DNA from: Ancylostoma caninum
Lineage: Eukaryota > Nematoda > Chromadorea > Rhabditida > Ancylostomatidae
Assembly (NCBI GenBank): GCA_037903475.1
Contig: JBAJFG010000264.1
Coordinates: forward strand, 124,001 to 188,000
DNA length: 64,000 bases
Direction of reading: 5' to 3'
Part shown: piece after piece, positions 12,150 to 22,067 of the stretch
How positions within the stretch are numbered: the first letter of the stretch is position 1
How the letters are laid out: every line of letters starts with the position of its first letter
Translations under genes and position numbers: made by a program
Notes under the pieces: generated by a model
The model's input: only the letters and a program-made list of their open reading frames with translations
Databases searched by the model: none
Told to the model about the DNA's origin: nothing

Positions 12150-13520
12150 ATTAAGATCCCTCAAGAGATCTCTGTCGTATACTGTTGAAGGCATACCACC
12201 ATACTTTTACAAAGTCCAAATCCAGTGAATTAGTAGAATAACCCCGATCCTAACCTGGTTTGATCTCTGTCGTATACTGTTGAAGGCATACCGCCATACT
12301 TTTACAAAGTCCAAATCCATGAATTAGTAAAATAACCCCAATCCTAACCTGGTTTGCAAACTGAAAGAGTATCGGCCAATAAGCATTCCTCCATGCAAAG
12401 TCATGGAGAAGCTGACCAAGAAGAAACTCATGTCTTGGATCACTCCTTTGAAAATCATTCCCGATGAACAGCATGGTTTCCTCCAAGGACTATCTACCAC
12501 TACAAACCTGATCTGTTCCTATCATCAGTGAGTGAAGGCCGCAAGTGAGGGAAAATCCTCACTAGTCGTATATTTTGATCTGCGCAAAGCTTTTGACACA
12601 GTTGATCACAATATTCTCGTCGCAAAACTAGAAGCCATTGGGGTTAGGAACAATTTTTTGAAATGGTTCACACTCTATTTGACTGATAGGAAGTTTTTGT
12701 ACGCCTCAACAACGTCTTTTCGTCAGCCTGTAACTCGTGCTCGGGAAAGTCTCGAGGAAGTGTCCTGTCACCTTTTTATCATAGAATCTCCCTGCCTTGC
12801 TTAAAACGAATCCTAACATAGAAGTTGCAGCCTATACTGACAACAGCAAAGTTCTTGGAAGCTTTGACAGCAAAAATAAAGACACAGTCTTTGGAGCACT
12901 ATATCGATCCATATGTGCAATGAACAATTGGGCAATGGAACATAAAAATTAATTTTGCAAAGAGCTACCTAATGTCATTTGGGAGCATCAATCTAGAAGA
13001 GATTATTTGCATCGATTCACCACTAGATACCGTCCAATTCAACCGAGATTTGGGGGTGTATGCAAAACAACTTGAGATTCTCAATGTATATTGACGACAT
13101 GGTGAAAAGTCTCTATTCCTTCTTTTCAGGAATGTTCACTGTTCGGATGTAAAGATCCTGGTACGTCTCTTTAAGTTGTGCATCCTACCTTTGGTAGTAT
13201 ACTCTAGCCAGGAATGGAATACTCATCTCAAAAAAGTCATAGGAAAAATCGAAAGTGTACAGAGACTGTTCACACGACAAGTATACTACCGTGCTTTTCC
13301 TGATCCTAATTACCCCAATTCTTCACCCTCTTTTCAGTCGAGATTGGAAAAAACTGGGTCTTGAAAGCTTTTACTATAGATGTTTGATTGCAGATTTGGT
13401 TTTGGCCTTTAAAATTATTCGTGGAGATGCCGTAAGCAAAGCCTCTACGATCTGGATTTTTCGACCGACCCACATCAGTCGTGCTTGTTCCAACATTCTC
13501 TGCCCTTCTGCTAGGCGATG
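12150..13520 (+). pseudogene. LINE A reverse transcriptase and C-terminal region
   Basis: After element D the LINE reading resumes. RT blocks are seen as DEQHGFLQG, SSLVVYFDLRKAFDTVDHN and LKWFTLYLTDR in the frame at 12532-12804. The position of the catalytic box reads AAYTDNSKVLG instead of YADD, so even the motif is mutated. The C-terminal block appears at 13176-13364 (LPLVVYSSQEWN, SVQRLFTRQVYYR) and at 13255-13521 (LGLESFYYRCLIADLVLAFKI). Many stops and a tandem duplication (12166-12353) confirm it is dead. Confidence 0.82.
12166..12353 (+). repeat. 94-bp tandem duplication in LINE A
   Basis: The block beginning ATCTCTGTCGTATACTGTTG at 12167 is repeated at about 12261 with only a few differences, so two adjacent units of about 94 bp are present. 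It duplicates the residues SLSYTVEGIPPYFYK of the LINE. It must post-date the LINE insertion. Confidence 0.85.
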
Positions 13521-14261
13521 ATGCACTGGTACTCTACATACCTCCTTTTTTCACGATCTGCTCTACCGCTGAGCAAAATTCCCTTATCTCTTCTCTCTGT
13601 CAGAAATATTAGCCAGTTCAAGAGGCCTTATCCAAAATTGATTTGATGTCTCTTTTTAACACACCTGATACCTTTTGACCATGTGGCTATATGAGGGAAC
13701 CCTCTCAGCAACTACCTAGGAAGAACATGACTACTTAACATATACTATCTTTCAATATTAAAAAAACAAATGACCGCGGAATACTGGATCTCTTATGCTA
13801 TGCTGCAATTTTCTGTGGAAGGATTAACAAGTTCTGGCTGGCAGATTGGTGCACCCATGTGTACCTCCCTGTTGCAGACTTGGGCCTGGGTCTTACTCCT
13901 GGGTTCGTGTCAGATCAAAGAGGCACCTATTTTGGCCCGCACCAGAATAACGTATGTTAGTTGCGTTGCCTAGGCTAATTCCATCCCTGACTACCGCTCA
14001 ATTGGTGATCTTTTTAACAGAAGTAATTATGTCAACATAATAATTCATCTATTCCTCAAGTGATTTCGCGAACAACTAGCTATAGTGATTTCGCGAACAA
14101 CTAGGTACTGTTGTGGTCACCCCATCAACTACAAGTAGTGTCAACTCGTTAGTGTTTTGATTTGTTTCGCCAACCTGTACATGTACTGTTCTGTGAATTC
14201 TATATTTGTTCCATAAATAGAGCACGTAAAGTGCATTGAATAAATAAATGAATAAATAATT

Positions 14262-15010
14262 TTCGAACTGCAAGCTGAACTTAGAGACGTGGTTCAGTTG
14301 TATCGGAAAACTTCGTTTTTTGTTAACCTTTGAGATTACACGGTGTTGAAGCTTTCCAACGCACGCAATCGCGCGCAATGCAGTTGACAGCCGTGACAGC
14401 CTAGGCAGATCAAAGACTGGCTCTAACGCTGGTGGCGTGCTCTTTGCCATAAATAAAGATGTGCTGTGTTCGGCGTCGTCGGAGGCTGGTTCTTGAGCTT
14501 GAACAATCCTAATAGGCCTAAAAAGGCAATATTCGGCCATTGGCATAGCTATCGTGGACCGTGAACCCAGTCGTGGTTCATTATCTGGTCCTTGGTTAAA
14601 CCACTAGTGCCATCAGCTGGATTGCGGTTGACACGTGGTGAAAGTGCACACTGACATTATGTTTTTCCAGTTCTGATTTCAGATTCTGTATGCGAACGTA
14701 AGCACCAGTGCGGTTGCTCACAAAAACTGGTAGCTTCTTCGTGGATTTCATCCAGCACAGGGCTACTTCGCTGTCTGTCACTATGTGTATTTCCTTGACT
14801 ACTGTACTGACAGCCGCTGTCGTTGTGGCAGCTAATCTCATAGCGATCAATATTCCAAGCAATTCCAGCCTTGGAATAGTTTGCACGTTCTTTTGTGGTG
14901 CCAGCCGTGTTTTTCCAGCAATCAGCTGGGTTACTTCGTTTGACTCATGCGCTTGAATGTAAGCACAGGCCGCGATCGCAGCTTTGCTGGCATCAGCGAA
15001 CAGCCACAAA
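14262..15010 (-). pseudogene. BEL/Pao retrotransposon RNase H fragment
   Basis: The frame 15009-14596 on the minus strand starts at the RNase H block LFADASKAAIAACAYIQ, continues with IPRLELLGILIAMRLA and HIVTDSEVALCWMKS, all typical of BEL/Pao RNase H including its first and third catalytic aspartates. A frameshift then precedes RNPADGTSGL, which corresponds to the conserved NPAD block. The frame at 14546-14276 continues into the connection region. The fragment stops abruptly at 15010 against an (AT)n tract. No other pol domain lies next to it. Confidence 0.85.
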
Positions 15011-15012
15011 CT

Positions 15013-15013
<1 letters not shown>

Positions 15014-15052
<39 letters not shown>
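15014..15052. repeat. (TA)n microsatellite, left part
   Basis: About 19 TA units. Together with 16232-16284 it forms what appears to be one AT tract split by the family H element. Confidence 0.95.
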
Positions 15053-15055
<3 letters not shown>

Positions 15056-16229
15056 TGACTTATAATAACGGGCTTACTTCGTCTGTCACGTGTGTGTGTG
15101 TGTCAGAAACGAAATTCCCTGATTGGCCAGTGATGGTGATTACGAGGTCAACAAGATGATAGAGACGGGTATGGTGAAGTTCAAAGAATGAAGAGAAGCT
15201 CTAAAGGATGGGGAAGTGGAGAGCGGTGAGTGCACCGCGGTGTGGAGGGTACACCGGCGGCGAAAAGTGGGGAAACGCTTGGGGATGGGTCCAACGCTGT
15301 GATAAGGGTGCGCCGGCGTCCAAATGTGGGGAAACGCCTGGAGTCGGATCCAACGGTGTGATAAAGGTGCACCGGCGTCCAAAAGTGGGGAAACGCCTGG
15401 AGTCGGGTCCAACGGTGTGATAAGGGTGCGCCGGCGTCCAAAAGTGGAAAAACGCCTGGAGTCGGGTCCAACGGTGTGATAAGGGTGCGCCGGCGTCGAA
15501 AAGTGGGGAAACACCTGGAGCCGGGTCCAACGGTGTGATAAGGGTGTGCCGACATCCAAAAGTGGGGAAACGCCTGGAGTCGGGTCCAACGGTATGATAA
15601 GGGTGCGCCGGCGTCCAAAAGTGGGAAAACGCCTGGAGTCGGGTGCAACGGTGTGATAAAGGTGCGCGGCGTCCAAAAGTGGGAAAACGCCTGGAGTCGG
15701 GTCCAACGGTGTGATAAGGGAGCGCCGGCGTTCAAAAGTGGGGAAACGCCTGGAGGCGGGTCTATTCCTGCATGAGGGGTACGCTTATCCTGTTTCGGCG
15801 GACCCTCCTACCTAAATCGCCTAGATGTACATTGTTTCCTTTCGTATCGGTGTTCTCTTCCCATTCCTTTGGAGAAGAACCACTCCTTCCTTCCCATTTA
15901 TATACACCGGTGGACCCTTATCACTTGAATTACCACAACAACCAGTTGAGCTTAAATCATTTCAACATAACATTTGCACTGAATTGTTTACACTCAGTTC
16001 TTCACGGCCATATACTTCGCTCATATGGAAGAGCATAACTTCGTTCATATGGGGGAAAGCTACCACTTACGGGATCAAGGGTTTCTCAGGAGAGCGATAG
16101 AACTGCGTGGAAGGATGCAGATTTTATCAATCCATCTACACTTTTGTGTTTGCTTTCAAGGTGCAGTATGCGAGCGAAGCGAGCATCAATAGAAGTCTGG
16201 AAGTCCGGCGTCAGCCGGACGGCCAGACT

Positions 16230-16231
<2 letters not shown>
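15053..16231 (+). mobile_element. Family H element: putative Helitron-like non-autonomous element in an (AT)n tract
   Basis: The element starts with TC directly after an A of the AT tract and ends with CTGG directly before a T. Seven bases before CTGG is a perfect 7-bp hairpin, GTCCGGC-GTCA-GCCGGAC (16203-16220). TC at the 5' end, a subterminal hairpin, a CTRR 3' end and insertion between A and T are the hallmarks of Helitrons. Related 3' ends with the same GCGAGCGAAGCGAGC box, hairpin position and CTGG|T occur at 41986 and 55565, which argues against chance. Inside is a 59-bp minisatellite. No Rep/helicase is encoded. Classification is an inference. Confidence 0.6.
15240..15765. repeat. 59-bp minisatellite, about nine units
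   Basis: Nine consecutive units of about 59 bp, with the core AAGTGGGGAAACGCCTGGAG, lie inside the family H element. Single or paired diverged units occur in other copies at 34290-34390 and about 59590-59660. The long overlapping minus-strand frames at 15140-15735 arise only because the unit length plus small changes keeps frames open; they are not genes. Confidence 0.9.

Positions 16232-16284
<53 letters not shown>
16232..16284. repeat. (TA)n microsatellite, right part
   Basis: About 26 TA units directly following the CTGG end of the family H element. Confidence 0.95.
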
Positions 16285-16287
<3 letters not shown>

Positions 16288-16416
16288 CGCCAAACGTGCA
16301 TGCTCAATACAAGGACCGAGTGCGGCTCATCGATGCGCGATCTTTCAGCATTCTTATCCATCCATTAGAGGAGGATCATTTACGGTGCACCGTGATTCCG
16401 TGGAGATACTGCTAAA

Positions 16417-16938
16417 GCGCCAACAGAGGGGCTACTCTGAAGTTCATTTGCGACCCATTTGGCGAGGTTTGTTTGGCAACCTAGGAAACGGGTTTGCAAA
16501 CGAGCCAGGCAAACGAACTCCGCCAAATGTCTTGCCAAACACGATGTCCCGCCAAATAGGTTGCCATGCAAACCTTGTCAAATAGGTCGCCATACAAACC
16601 TTGCCAAACAGGTCGCCATACAAACCTTGCCAAACAGGTCGATATACAAATCTTGCCAAATAGGTCGCCAAAAAATGCGCTTCAACATCGTACGTGAGAT
16701 TTCGACACGTACTCGCATTTCCTCTCATTCTCAGGAGAGGCCACCAAAATTACCACAATGTCTGAGCTTTTCACATTTAATGGATCAGACCCAGGAAGTA
16801 GTTTGGGCAAAGTACCTCCTCAAGCAGTTGAACCGATGACATCCATTGGTTCCGTACCCGGAAGCACGAAATACGTCGACATCGCCGTGGTTCAGCCTTA
16901 TGCGCACACCGGGAGGCGCCAACAGAGGGGCTACTCTG
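16417..16938. repeat. 23-bp direct repeats flanking a 476-bp segment
   Basis: An identical 23-base sequence starting GCGCCAACAGAGGGG lies at 16417-16439 and 16916-16938. It may be a target duplication around an insertion that includes the 26-bp minisatellite, or a duplicated flank. The open frames at 16459-16839 and 16758-17120 pass through it and have no recognised domain. Confidence 0.7.
16537..16675. repeat. 26-bp minisatellite
   Basis: Five units of about 26 bp with core AAACAGGTCGCCATACAAAC follow each other. Looser related units (TTTGCAAACGAGCCAGGC and similar) extend upstream to about 16450. Confidence 0.85.
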
Positions 16939-17125
16939 CTCCGTACACTGCTGTTACGCAATGTCAAGTCGCTGTAAACACTCTCTCGCCCGGGGGGCTC
17001 GAGACCGCTAGAGTAGGGTCCCGCCACGAAACCCTGAAAGCACTGTCTAAACCTCTCGCTTTCATCACTGGAGACTGTATCCATTTTTCCGTCAGTGCCG
17101 CCCTTACGGTGCTTTGTTAAGAAGA

Positions 17126-17300
17126 TATATTTATTTATTTATTTATTACATGAGTTAACTCATGTGAGAAAGAACAGCAATATTTAGAAATCACAACCTA
17201 AATCGAACCAAGGTAAAATAGCAATTAAAGATGAAAACTATAAAACAGACAAACATAGCCTGTAAAATAGGAAAAAGAACCAGGAGATCAGGATTTTAGG
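17126..17300 (-). mobile_element. 3' end fragment of a LINE
   Basis: On the minus strand the segment ends in AATAAATAAATAAATA at 17126, the same kind of tail as LINE A and LINE E, preceded by AT-rich untranslated sequence. No coding part is left. It abuts the Penelope-like element. It also contains the small palindrome ATGAGTTAACTCAT (17150-17163). Confidence 0.5.
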
Positions 17301-17381
17301 TAACTACCAATTATCTTCGTACGAAATCTTCTGTTTAACGATACCCGAGATTGATTAAGTTCTTTATTCCTTGCAGCCAAC

Positions 17382-17407
17382 GTTTCGGCGTGATTCGCCT
17401 TCTTCAG
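17382..17407 (-). ncRNA. Candidate hammerhead ribozyme core in left Penelope arm
   Basis: On the minus strand CTGAAGA (17407-17401) is followed by a GGCG/CGCC helix with loop AATCA and then GAAAC (17386-17382), the conserved CUGANGA / stem II / GAAA core of hammerhead ribozymes. Such ribozymes are known in the terminal repeats of Penelope-like elements. One extra A lies between CTGAAGA and the helix, and I could not fix stems I and III or the cleavage site by eye, so activity is unproven. Confidence 0.55.
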
Positions 17408-17589
17408 GGCCTGAAAGGGCTACACAATTCGTGACTCCACCAGACCAAGTGCATCAGCAGATCAAGCCAAAAGCCCAACACGTTATGTTTCAATCAGCGA
17501 AAAGTCCACAAAGCTAGCACAAACCTTCGGTCGTTCCACTCCTAGCTAGACACAACTTGCTAGTAGCGAATGTATGTGGCAAGTGAGAA

Positions 17590-18151
17590 CTAACCGGTTC
17601 GATCACGTTTTGGATCAAACTGACATAGATCTTGATATGATGCCAGTTCATTTGTGATTGCAAGACATTCATCCTTTCGGTTTATTTGCGGGCATCTGGA
17701 TTTTATCCAGAAAGCTTCAAGTGTCTTGCGTGTTTCTACTTCAGTTTTCGTGAGCCAGTATGCTTACTTGGACTTCGAAATCGTTGCCGTTATGCCTAGT
17801 CAGCCGATGTGCCCCTAATGGTGTTGATTTACGGGAGTTTCGTTTCCCACCTAAGTGCTCTTTAATTCTGAGACTTAAAGATCGCGCTGATTCACCAATG
17901 TAATTGTCGCCGAAGAGCTTGCATGTTATCTGGTACACGGTCCCAGAAATCATACAATCTCCCTCTCTGTTTGATGGACATATGATACAATTCGGTGTCG
18001 AGCAGTGGCGATCGTAGAGGCGATTTCTTACCAATCGGCGTTTCAGATTATCGGGTGGGATGTCCACGAGGTTGACCAAACCGTCTAAACCAGACTTTTT
18101 CAAGCAGTTGCGTATGGAACTGCTCATCTCGTCTGATATACGTCTGCTCAA
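17590..18151 (-). pseudogene. GIY-YIG endonuclease domain of Penelope-like element
   Basis: The frame 18151-17741 shows a cysteine pair region (CSTPNCIICPS), then the GIY-YIG-type core VYQITCKLFGDNYIGESA and SLRIKEHL. In Penelope elements the first motif is degenerate and the second is YIGET/ES followed by R...H, as here. After a one-base shift near 17745 the reading continues as ETRKTLEAFWIKSRCPQINRK, the usual C-terminal end of this domain, stopping at about 17590. The domain would nick target DNA for priming. A frameshift makes it a pseudogene. Confidence 0.85.
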
Positions 18152-18789
18152 AACACCTCTGTCGCTCCCGCTGGCTCAGAAATGTGTGACTTTTGACCTG
18201 ATAGACCAAACCTCAGCAGGAAGATGATGAAGACGTGATGATTCAAACTACTACTTAACCGATAAAACAAATTCAGCATCTGACGCGATATGATAAATTT
18301 AGAACCGGCTGCCAAAATATGGCATCGATTTTGCAACAACCTAATTCAAGAATGGAAATGATAAAAGTGAGATACGATATGATATTGGGGAGGGGAGAGC
18401 TGAACGAGGCTGAAGCTTTGTTCCCTTGTCGAACGACCAGGAAAACATGAGCAAGAGCATCTTTTTTGAGAAGGTACAAGTCTGTTTTATCTGCTTTATG
18501 AACCTTCTCTTACCTTGCTACAAGGTTGTAAACCGTTGACGACGTAAAATGGGCTAGATCTAGTAATATTTCTTGAAATGGGAACTGAAAAATGCGCTAG
18601 ATCGAGTAATTCTTCTTGGAATGTAGGCTATCCTCTGTTGAGAACGTGAGAAATGAGGCTACTATTTTTGGCCTTATCCGCACCGTTATCCGGTGTCAAA
18701 AGCCCGGATAACGGTGCGAATAACGGATAGGCCAAAACCTACGGATAACGGCAAAACGGATAACCGGATACGGACAATCCGCTCATCCC
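18152..18789. other. Unrelated block replacing the Penelope RT core
   Basis: Where the RT palm and thumb should be, the sequence lacks RT motifs on either strand. It holds a lone element D end (GCAACAACCTAA at 18335-18346), two diverged copies of a roughly 43-bp unit (about 18548-18590 and 18591-18632, sharing GCTAGATC and GTAAT), and an imperfect palindrome at 18668-18735. Confidence 0.55.
18668..18735. repeat. Palindrome with ATAACGG motifs
   Basis: CACCGTTATCCGG (18682-18694) pairs with CCGGATAACGGTG (18704-18716), and the outer GGCCTTATCCG pairs with CGGATAGGCC. Several further CGGATAAC(C)GG words follow to about 18770. It could be a small foldback element. Confidence 0.6.
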
Positions 18790-20023
18790 TGCTGTCGACG
18801 CAGCTAATGATGGGTCTCACTTTGAATCTTGAAGGATCGTTTGAGGAAATATCATCGGCTGATAGCTCATGGGTCTTAATTAGGAGATACAAAAATGGGC
18901 ACGTTGGGAGTTCCAGCTTCAAGCGTGCTATCAAGGATGGTTTGATGTGTGCATCCTTTGCTATTTCGACCCATGTTCGATTAAGCTTGCGGTATTGCTC
19001 AGTGAATTCTTCCTCACAGGACGGACGATAGAGTGTTTCATCGTGGAGATGAAGCTCTGTGATTGCTTTATCTAGCTGTTGTGGAAGAATGACAAATTCG
19101 CCGCCCTTATCACTTATCGATACGCGTGCATGCCCAGATTTCACTAGATTGCAAACCTCTCTAATTCCTTCTCTTTGCGCTGGGGTTAGATTTGGAACGA
19201 ATCTCCTGTTTTTGAAGCGGCAAAGAACCTTGTGTATGTTGATGGCGAAATTGCGGAACTTTGCGTCGATATCATTGCTGGGACTTTGTTGTTCTAGAAA
19301 ACGTCGAGGGAATGGAACGGTTGGAAAGCTTGGAGGATCAACATTCCCTGCGTTTTCTTGCTTGACTCGATAACGTAATCGATTTTGAAGTCCTTGTAAA
19401 CTACCAATTATTTTCCGAGAAACTGCGACAGATATTGGTTGCGACGGCGAAAAGCTTGGCCCTGATTGTAGAAGTGATCGCGCACCATCGGGAATCATAA
19501 TATCTCCAATCACAGTGATCCTAGGATTTTCTGTGACCGATTGTTTCACTTCAAGTTGGTGACCATGACCGATAGGGTTTGCTGCAAGATTTCGAGGATA
19601 CCGTGGGCTTTTCACATGTGATTTACTCAATAACCTTTCGAACTTTCTTTGCAAGACTGCTTTTGCGCTAGATCTAATAGAATCGCAAACTGTCATAGAC
19701 CCGCTCACGATCCTCTTCCAAAGACGATCTTCGAGATAATGAGCACAATGATTTTCTTCCGAAGTACACTTGGTGATCAGACTGAACAGATGATCTTGTT
19801 TGCTCTTCAGTGAGATACGTAGCACTTGCAACTGGATGCTCAGTATTCGTCGAACGTCTGCTGGTAAGCCACATGCTTCATGCAATCGTTTGCGTGAGAT
19901 GAAGTTCGGAACGATCCGATGTTGAACGCAGCGGCGCAAGAAGAGGAGAGACTGTCTTGCTAAGATTATTTTTTGTCTTAGAGACACTACTTCTCTAACC
20001 AGTCGATAGAAGTTTGTTGGCAC
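18790..20023 (-). pseudogene. Penelope-like reverse transcriptase, N-terminal half
   Basis: A continuous frame of about 410 residues starts at 20023. It has a long N-terminal region, then SDKGGEFVILPQQLDKA, the family block that opens the Penelope RT, then FLYLLIKTHELS and FKVRPIISCVDS (finger motifs). After VDS the frame enters the palindrome block, so the palm with the catalytic D-DD motif is missing. The C-terminal 30 residues of the open frame (to 18686) do not belong to the enzyme. Confidence 0.85.
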
Positions 20024-20272
20024 GTTGCGTGAACTGGCATCATATCAAGATCTATGTCAGTTTGATCCTAAACGTGATCGAACCGGTTAGTTCTCACTTG
20101 CCACATACATTCGCTACGAGCAAGTTGTCTCTAGCTAGGAGTGGAATGACCGAAGGTTTGTGCTAGCTTTGCGGACTTTTCGCTGATTGAAACATAACGT
20201 GTTGGGCTTTTGGCTTGATCTGCTGATGCACTTGGTCTGGTGGAGTCACGAATTGTGTAGCCCTTTCAGGCC

Positions 20273-20298
20273 CTGAAGAAAGCGAATCACGATGAAAC
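20273..20298 (+). ncRNA. Candidate hammerhead ribozyme core in right Penelope arm, decayed
   Basis: CTGAAGA at 20273-20279 and GAAAC at 20294-20298 mirror the core of the left arm. Here stem II reads AGCG-AATCA-CGAT, so pairing is weakened. It is the inverted copy of 17382-17407. Confidence 0.45.
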
Positions 20299-20808
20299 GT
20301 TGGCTGCAAGGAATAAAGAACTTTATCAATCTCGGGTATCGTTAAACAGAAGATTTCGTACGAATTAGTAACATGCCGAGATTTAATGACAGTCGTACAT
20401 GGAGTCTATCAATTATTTTTTAATAATCGGACGCTGTTAGGAATTCCTCGTACTCTGCTTACAGGAGTAAGATCTACATTTCAGTCTTGCCCTAGGAAGA
20501 CATAGTTTCAGTTCTCTACCTCTTGTTATTGACGGTCTAAGAGAACAGAATTCCTCAGCACTAACGTCACAACAATCTTGGACAAGTTTATAAAACATGA
20601 GAGGATCGAATTTCCTTCTTCTCCAAGCCAGGGGTCATATATCTTTCCTTTGGTGGGGAAATATTATCGTACATAAGACCGACTGTCCTTATCGAGAGCT
20701 TCCTGGTAAAACTGTTTTGGAATTTTTCACATTTTTTCAACCATATCCCGTTTATATGGACTGAAGATAACGGTGCCATACTCCATTAAGGGTCTCACAT
20801 ACCTTCTA

Positions 20809-21752
20809 TTAGGTTGGTCCGAACGTTTCGCACCAATACATTTTTTAGAATCCGAAATTACATAGGCATTGAATCAGAATGCCACAACATGTGAAATGTA
20901 GAACGCACCTGGCTGCAGCCGCACAACAATCGTCGGACAACTCCAATAGATCTGGGTTATATGGATGGTTATATGGGATCCAATCTGGGTTATAGAAAGC
21001 TGATGTCGCCTTGTGTCTCCTGCGACATGAGTGCCTTGCAAGACTGAGTATGTGCCAGCCTTTACTGCTGCGTCCACACAGGAGGAGCTTTCTCCGCCAT
21101 CTCATTACTGGAGACGGGAGTTGGGTGATGTGCGTTAACCATGCACGAGAGAAAAGTTGACTCTCGCGTGGCGAACCATCTCCAGAACAGCCGAAAGTAG
21201 AAGTGCGTCAAAGAAGGTTTTTCTGTGCTGTTGGTGGGATTCCGATGGAATGCTGTATCAAGAACTGCTGACACCTGTACCACCGTGAAAGCCTAATTCT
21301 ACTCTTTTTAAGTAAAGAAACTGGTAAAGGCAACTTGCCTGAAGCGTAAGCAAAAAAATTGACCATGTTGCTCCACTCCATGGCAACGCCCGACTCCATG
21401 TGGCAAAGCTTACCCGCCGGAAAGTTGCCGAACTAGGTTGGGAAGTTCTACTTCACTTTGCTTATTCTCCCGACTTGACCGCGTCTGACCACCACTTGTT
21501 TGAAGCACTAAAGTTGCATTCACGAGAAGAAGAATTCGACGATCAGACTAAACGGAAAAGTGAGATTTCAAGATTCTTCGACTCGCAGCAGCCAGAGTTC
21601 ATGACTTCTGGATCTGATGCTCTAGTGGAGCGTTGGCCATACCTCATGTACCATAACGGCAATTACTTCGTCGATTTATACCTATTCACAATAAAGTTAA
21701 CTTTCTTTGAAAAGAGTATGAAATTTGGTGCAAGACTTTCGGATAAACCTAA
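20809..21752 (+). mobile_element. mariner element, internally degenerate (944 bp)
   Basis: Ends are TTAGGTTGGTCCGAACGTTT at 20809 and the inverse of TTAGGTTTATCCGAAAGTCT at 21752. TA flanks both sides (20807-20808, 21753-21754). It carries the C-terminal third of a mariner transposase on the plus strand and interrupts LINE F. Confidence 0.88.
21400..21687 (+). pseudogene. mariner transposase C-terminal fragment
   Basis: The frame reads AELGWEVLLHFAYSPDLTASDHHLF, where YSPDLAPSDYHLF is the mariner consensus around the third catalytic aspartate; here that aspartate (SDHH) is kept but neighbours changed. It continues with FDDQTKRKSEISRFFDSQ and ALVERWPYLMYHNGNYFVD, the normal C-terminus. The N-terminal HTH and first two catalytic aspartates are lost. 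Confidence 0.85.
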
Positions 21753-22067
21753 TAAATGCAGTCAAAAGAACTAGACTGTTCCTCGTTGTTAGTGCTTTGA
21801 ATAGTCTAACCATTACACCCATGGCTTTCATCGCAATTTGCTCACAATGCTGATCAAAACTGAAATCCTTTGTCACTAAAAAGCCCAAGTCCTTGATCTT
21901 ATCAACCGTATTAAGAGGGGTCTCCCTATGACATACTCATGACAGTCGTTTTTAGCCCCTAAGTGCGTTAGTTTGATCTTATCCTCCGAAAGAGAAATCT
22001 CTTAATCTTTTGACCACTTGTACATGGTATTGATGGCATTTTAAAGAGCCGAATGATCTGATTCCCG

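Larger units (their letters stand above)
2670..14260 (+). mobile_element. LINE A: CR1/Jockey-like non-LTR retrotransposon, decayed and multiply interrupted
   Basis: Pieces in order on the plus strand: C-terminal part of an ORF1-like protein (about 2780-2955), endonuclease start (2959-3290), the endonuclease/RT linker (5491-6090), reverse transcriptase and C-terminal region (12150-13520), and a 3' end with the tail AATAAATAAATGAATAAATA (about 14237-14258). Inserts separate the pieces: a mariner-like element at 3305-4247, further repeat DNA to 5460, and element D at 6091-12148. The reading sense resumes across element D: the residues SEVSKIL before 6091 continue as RSLKRSLSYTVEGIPP after 12150. 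Numerous stops and frameshifts are present. The middle of the endonuclease, about 150 residues, is missing or replaced. Exact 5' boundary is uncertain. Confidence 0.8.
17313..20362 (-). mobile_element. Penelope-like element with inverted terminal repeats
   Basis: An arm of about 340 bp at 17313-17655 is found inverted at 20030-20362, with few mismatches. Between the arms, on the minus strand, are the N-terminal half of a Penelope-type reverse transcriptase (20023-18790) and, after an unrelated block, a GIY-YIG endonuclease (18151 to about 17590). RT plus GIY-YIG with terminal repeats that may be inverted is diagnostic of Penelope-like elements. The RT palm with its catalytic aspartates is absent. 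Each arm carries a hammerhead-ribozyme-like core. The element is therefore inactive but its structure is well preserved. Confidence 0.9.
20363..22066 (-). pseudogene. LINE F: RT C-terminal fragment, split by a mariner
   Basis: On the minus strand, about 22066-21765 reads TMYKWSKD, then DLGFLVTKDFSFDQHCEQIA, the thumb region of CR1-like LINEs. After the mariner (20809-21752) the reading resumes at about 20805 with VRPLMEYGTVIFSPYKRDMVEK and ends with ELKLCLPRARLKCRSYS at about 20440. The pieces fit the usual order of a CR1-type ORF2 end. Frames are broken by several stops. Confidence 0.8.

Noticed and set aside
15140..15735. Three long overlapping minus-strand open frames with repeated TPGVFPLLDAGAP-like residues
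   Set aside because: They are translations of the 59-bp minisatellite in several frames; no independent gene evidence.
18693..19373. Plus-strand frames of 112 and 104 codons
   Set aside because: Antisense to the Penelope-like reverse transcriptase frame.
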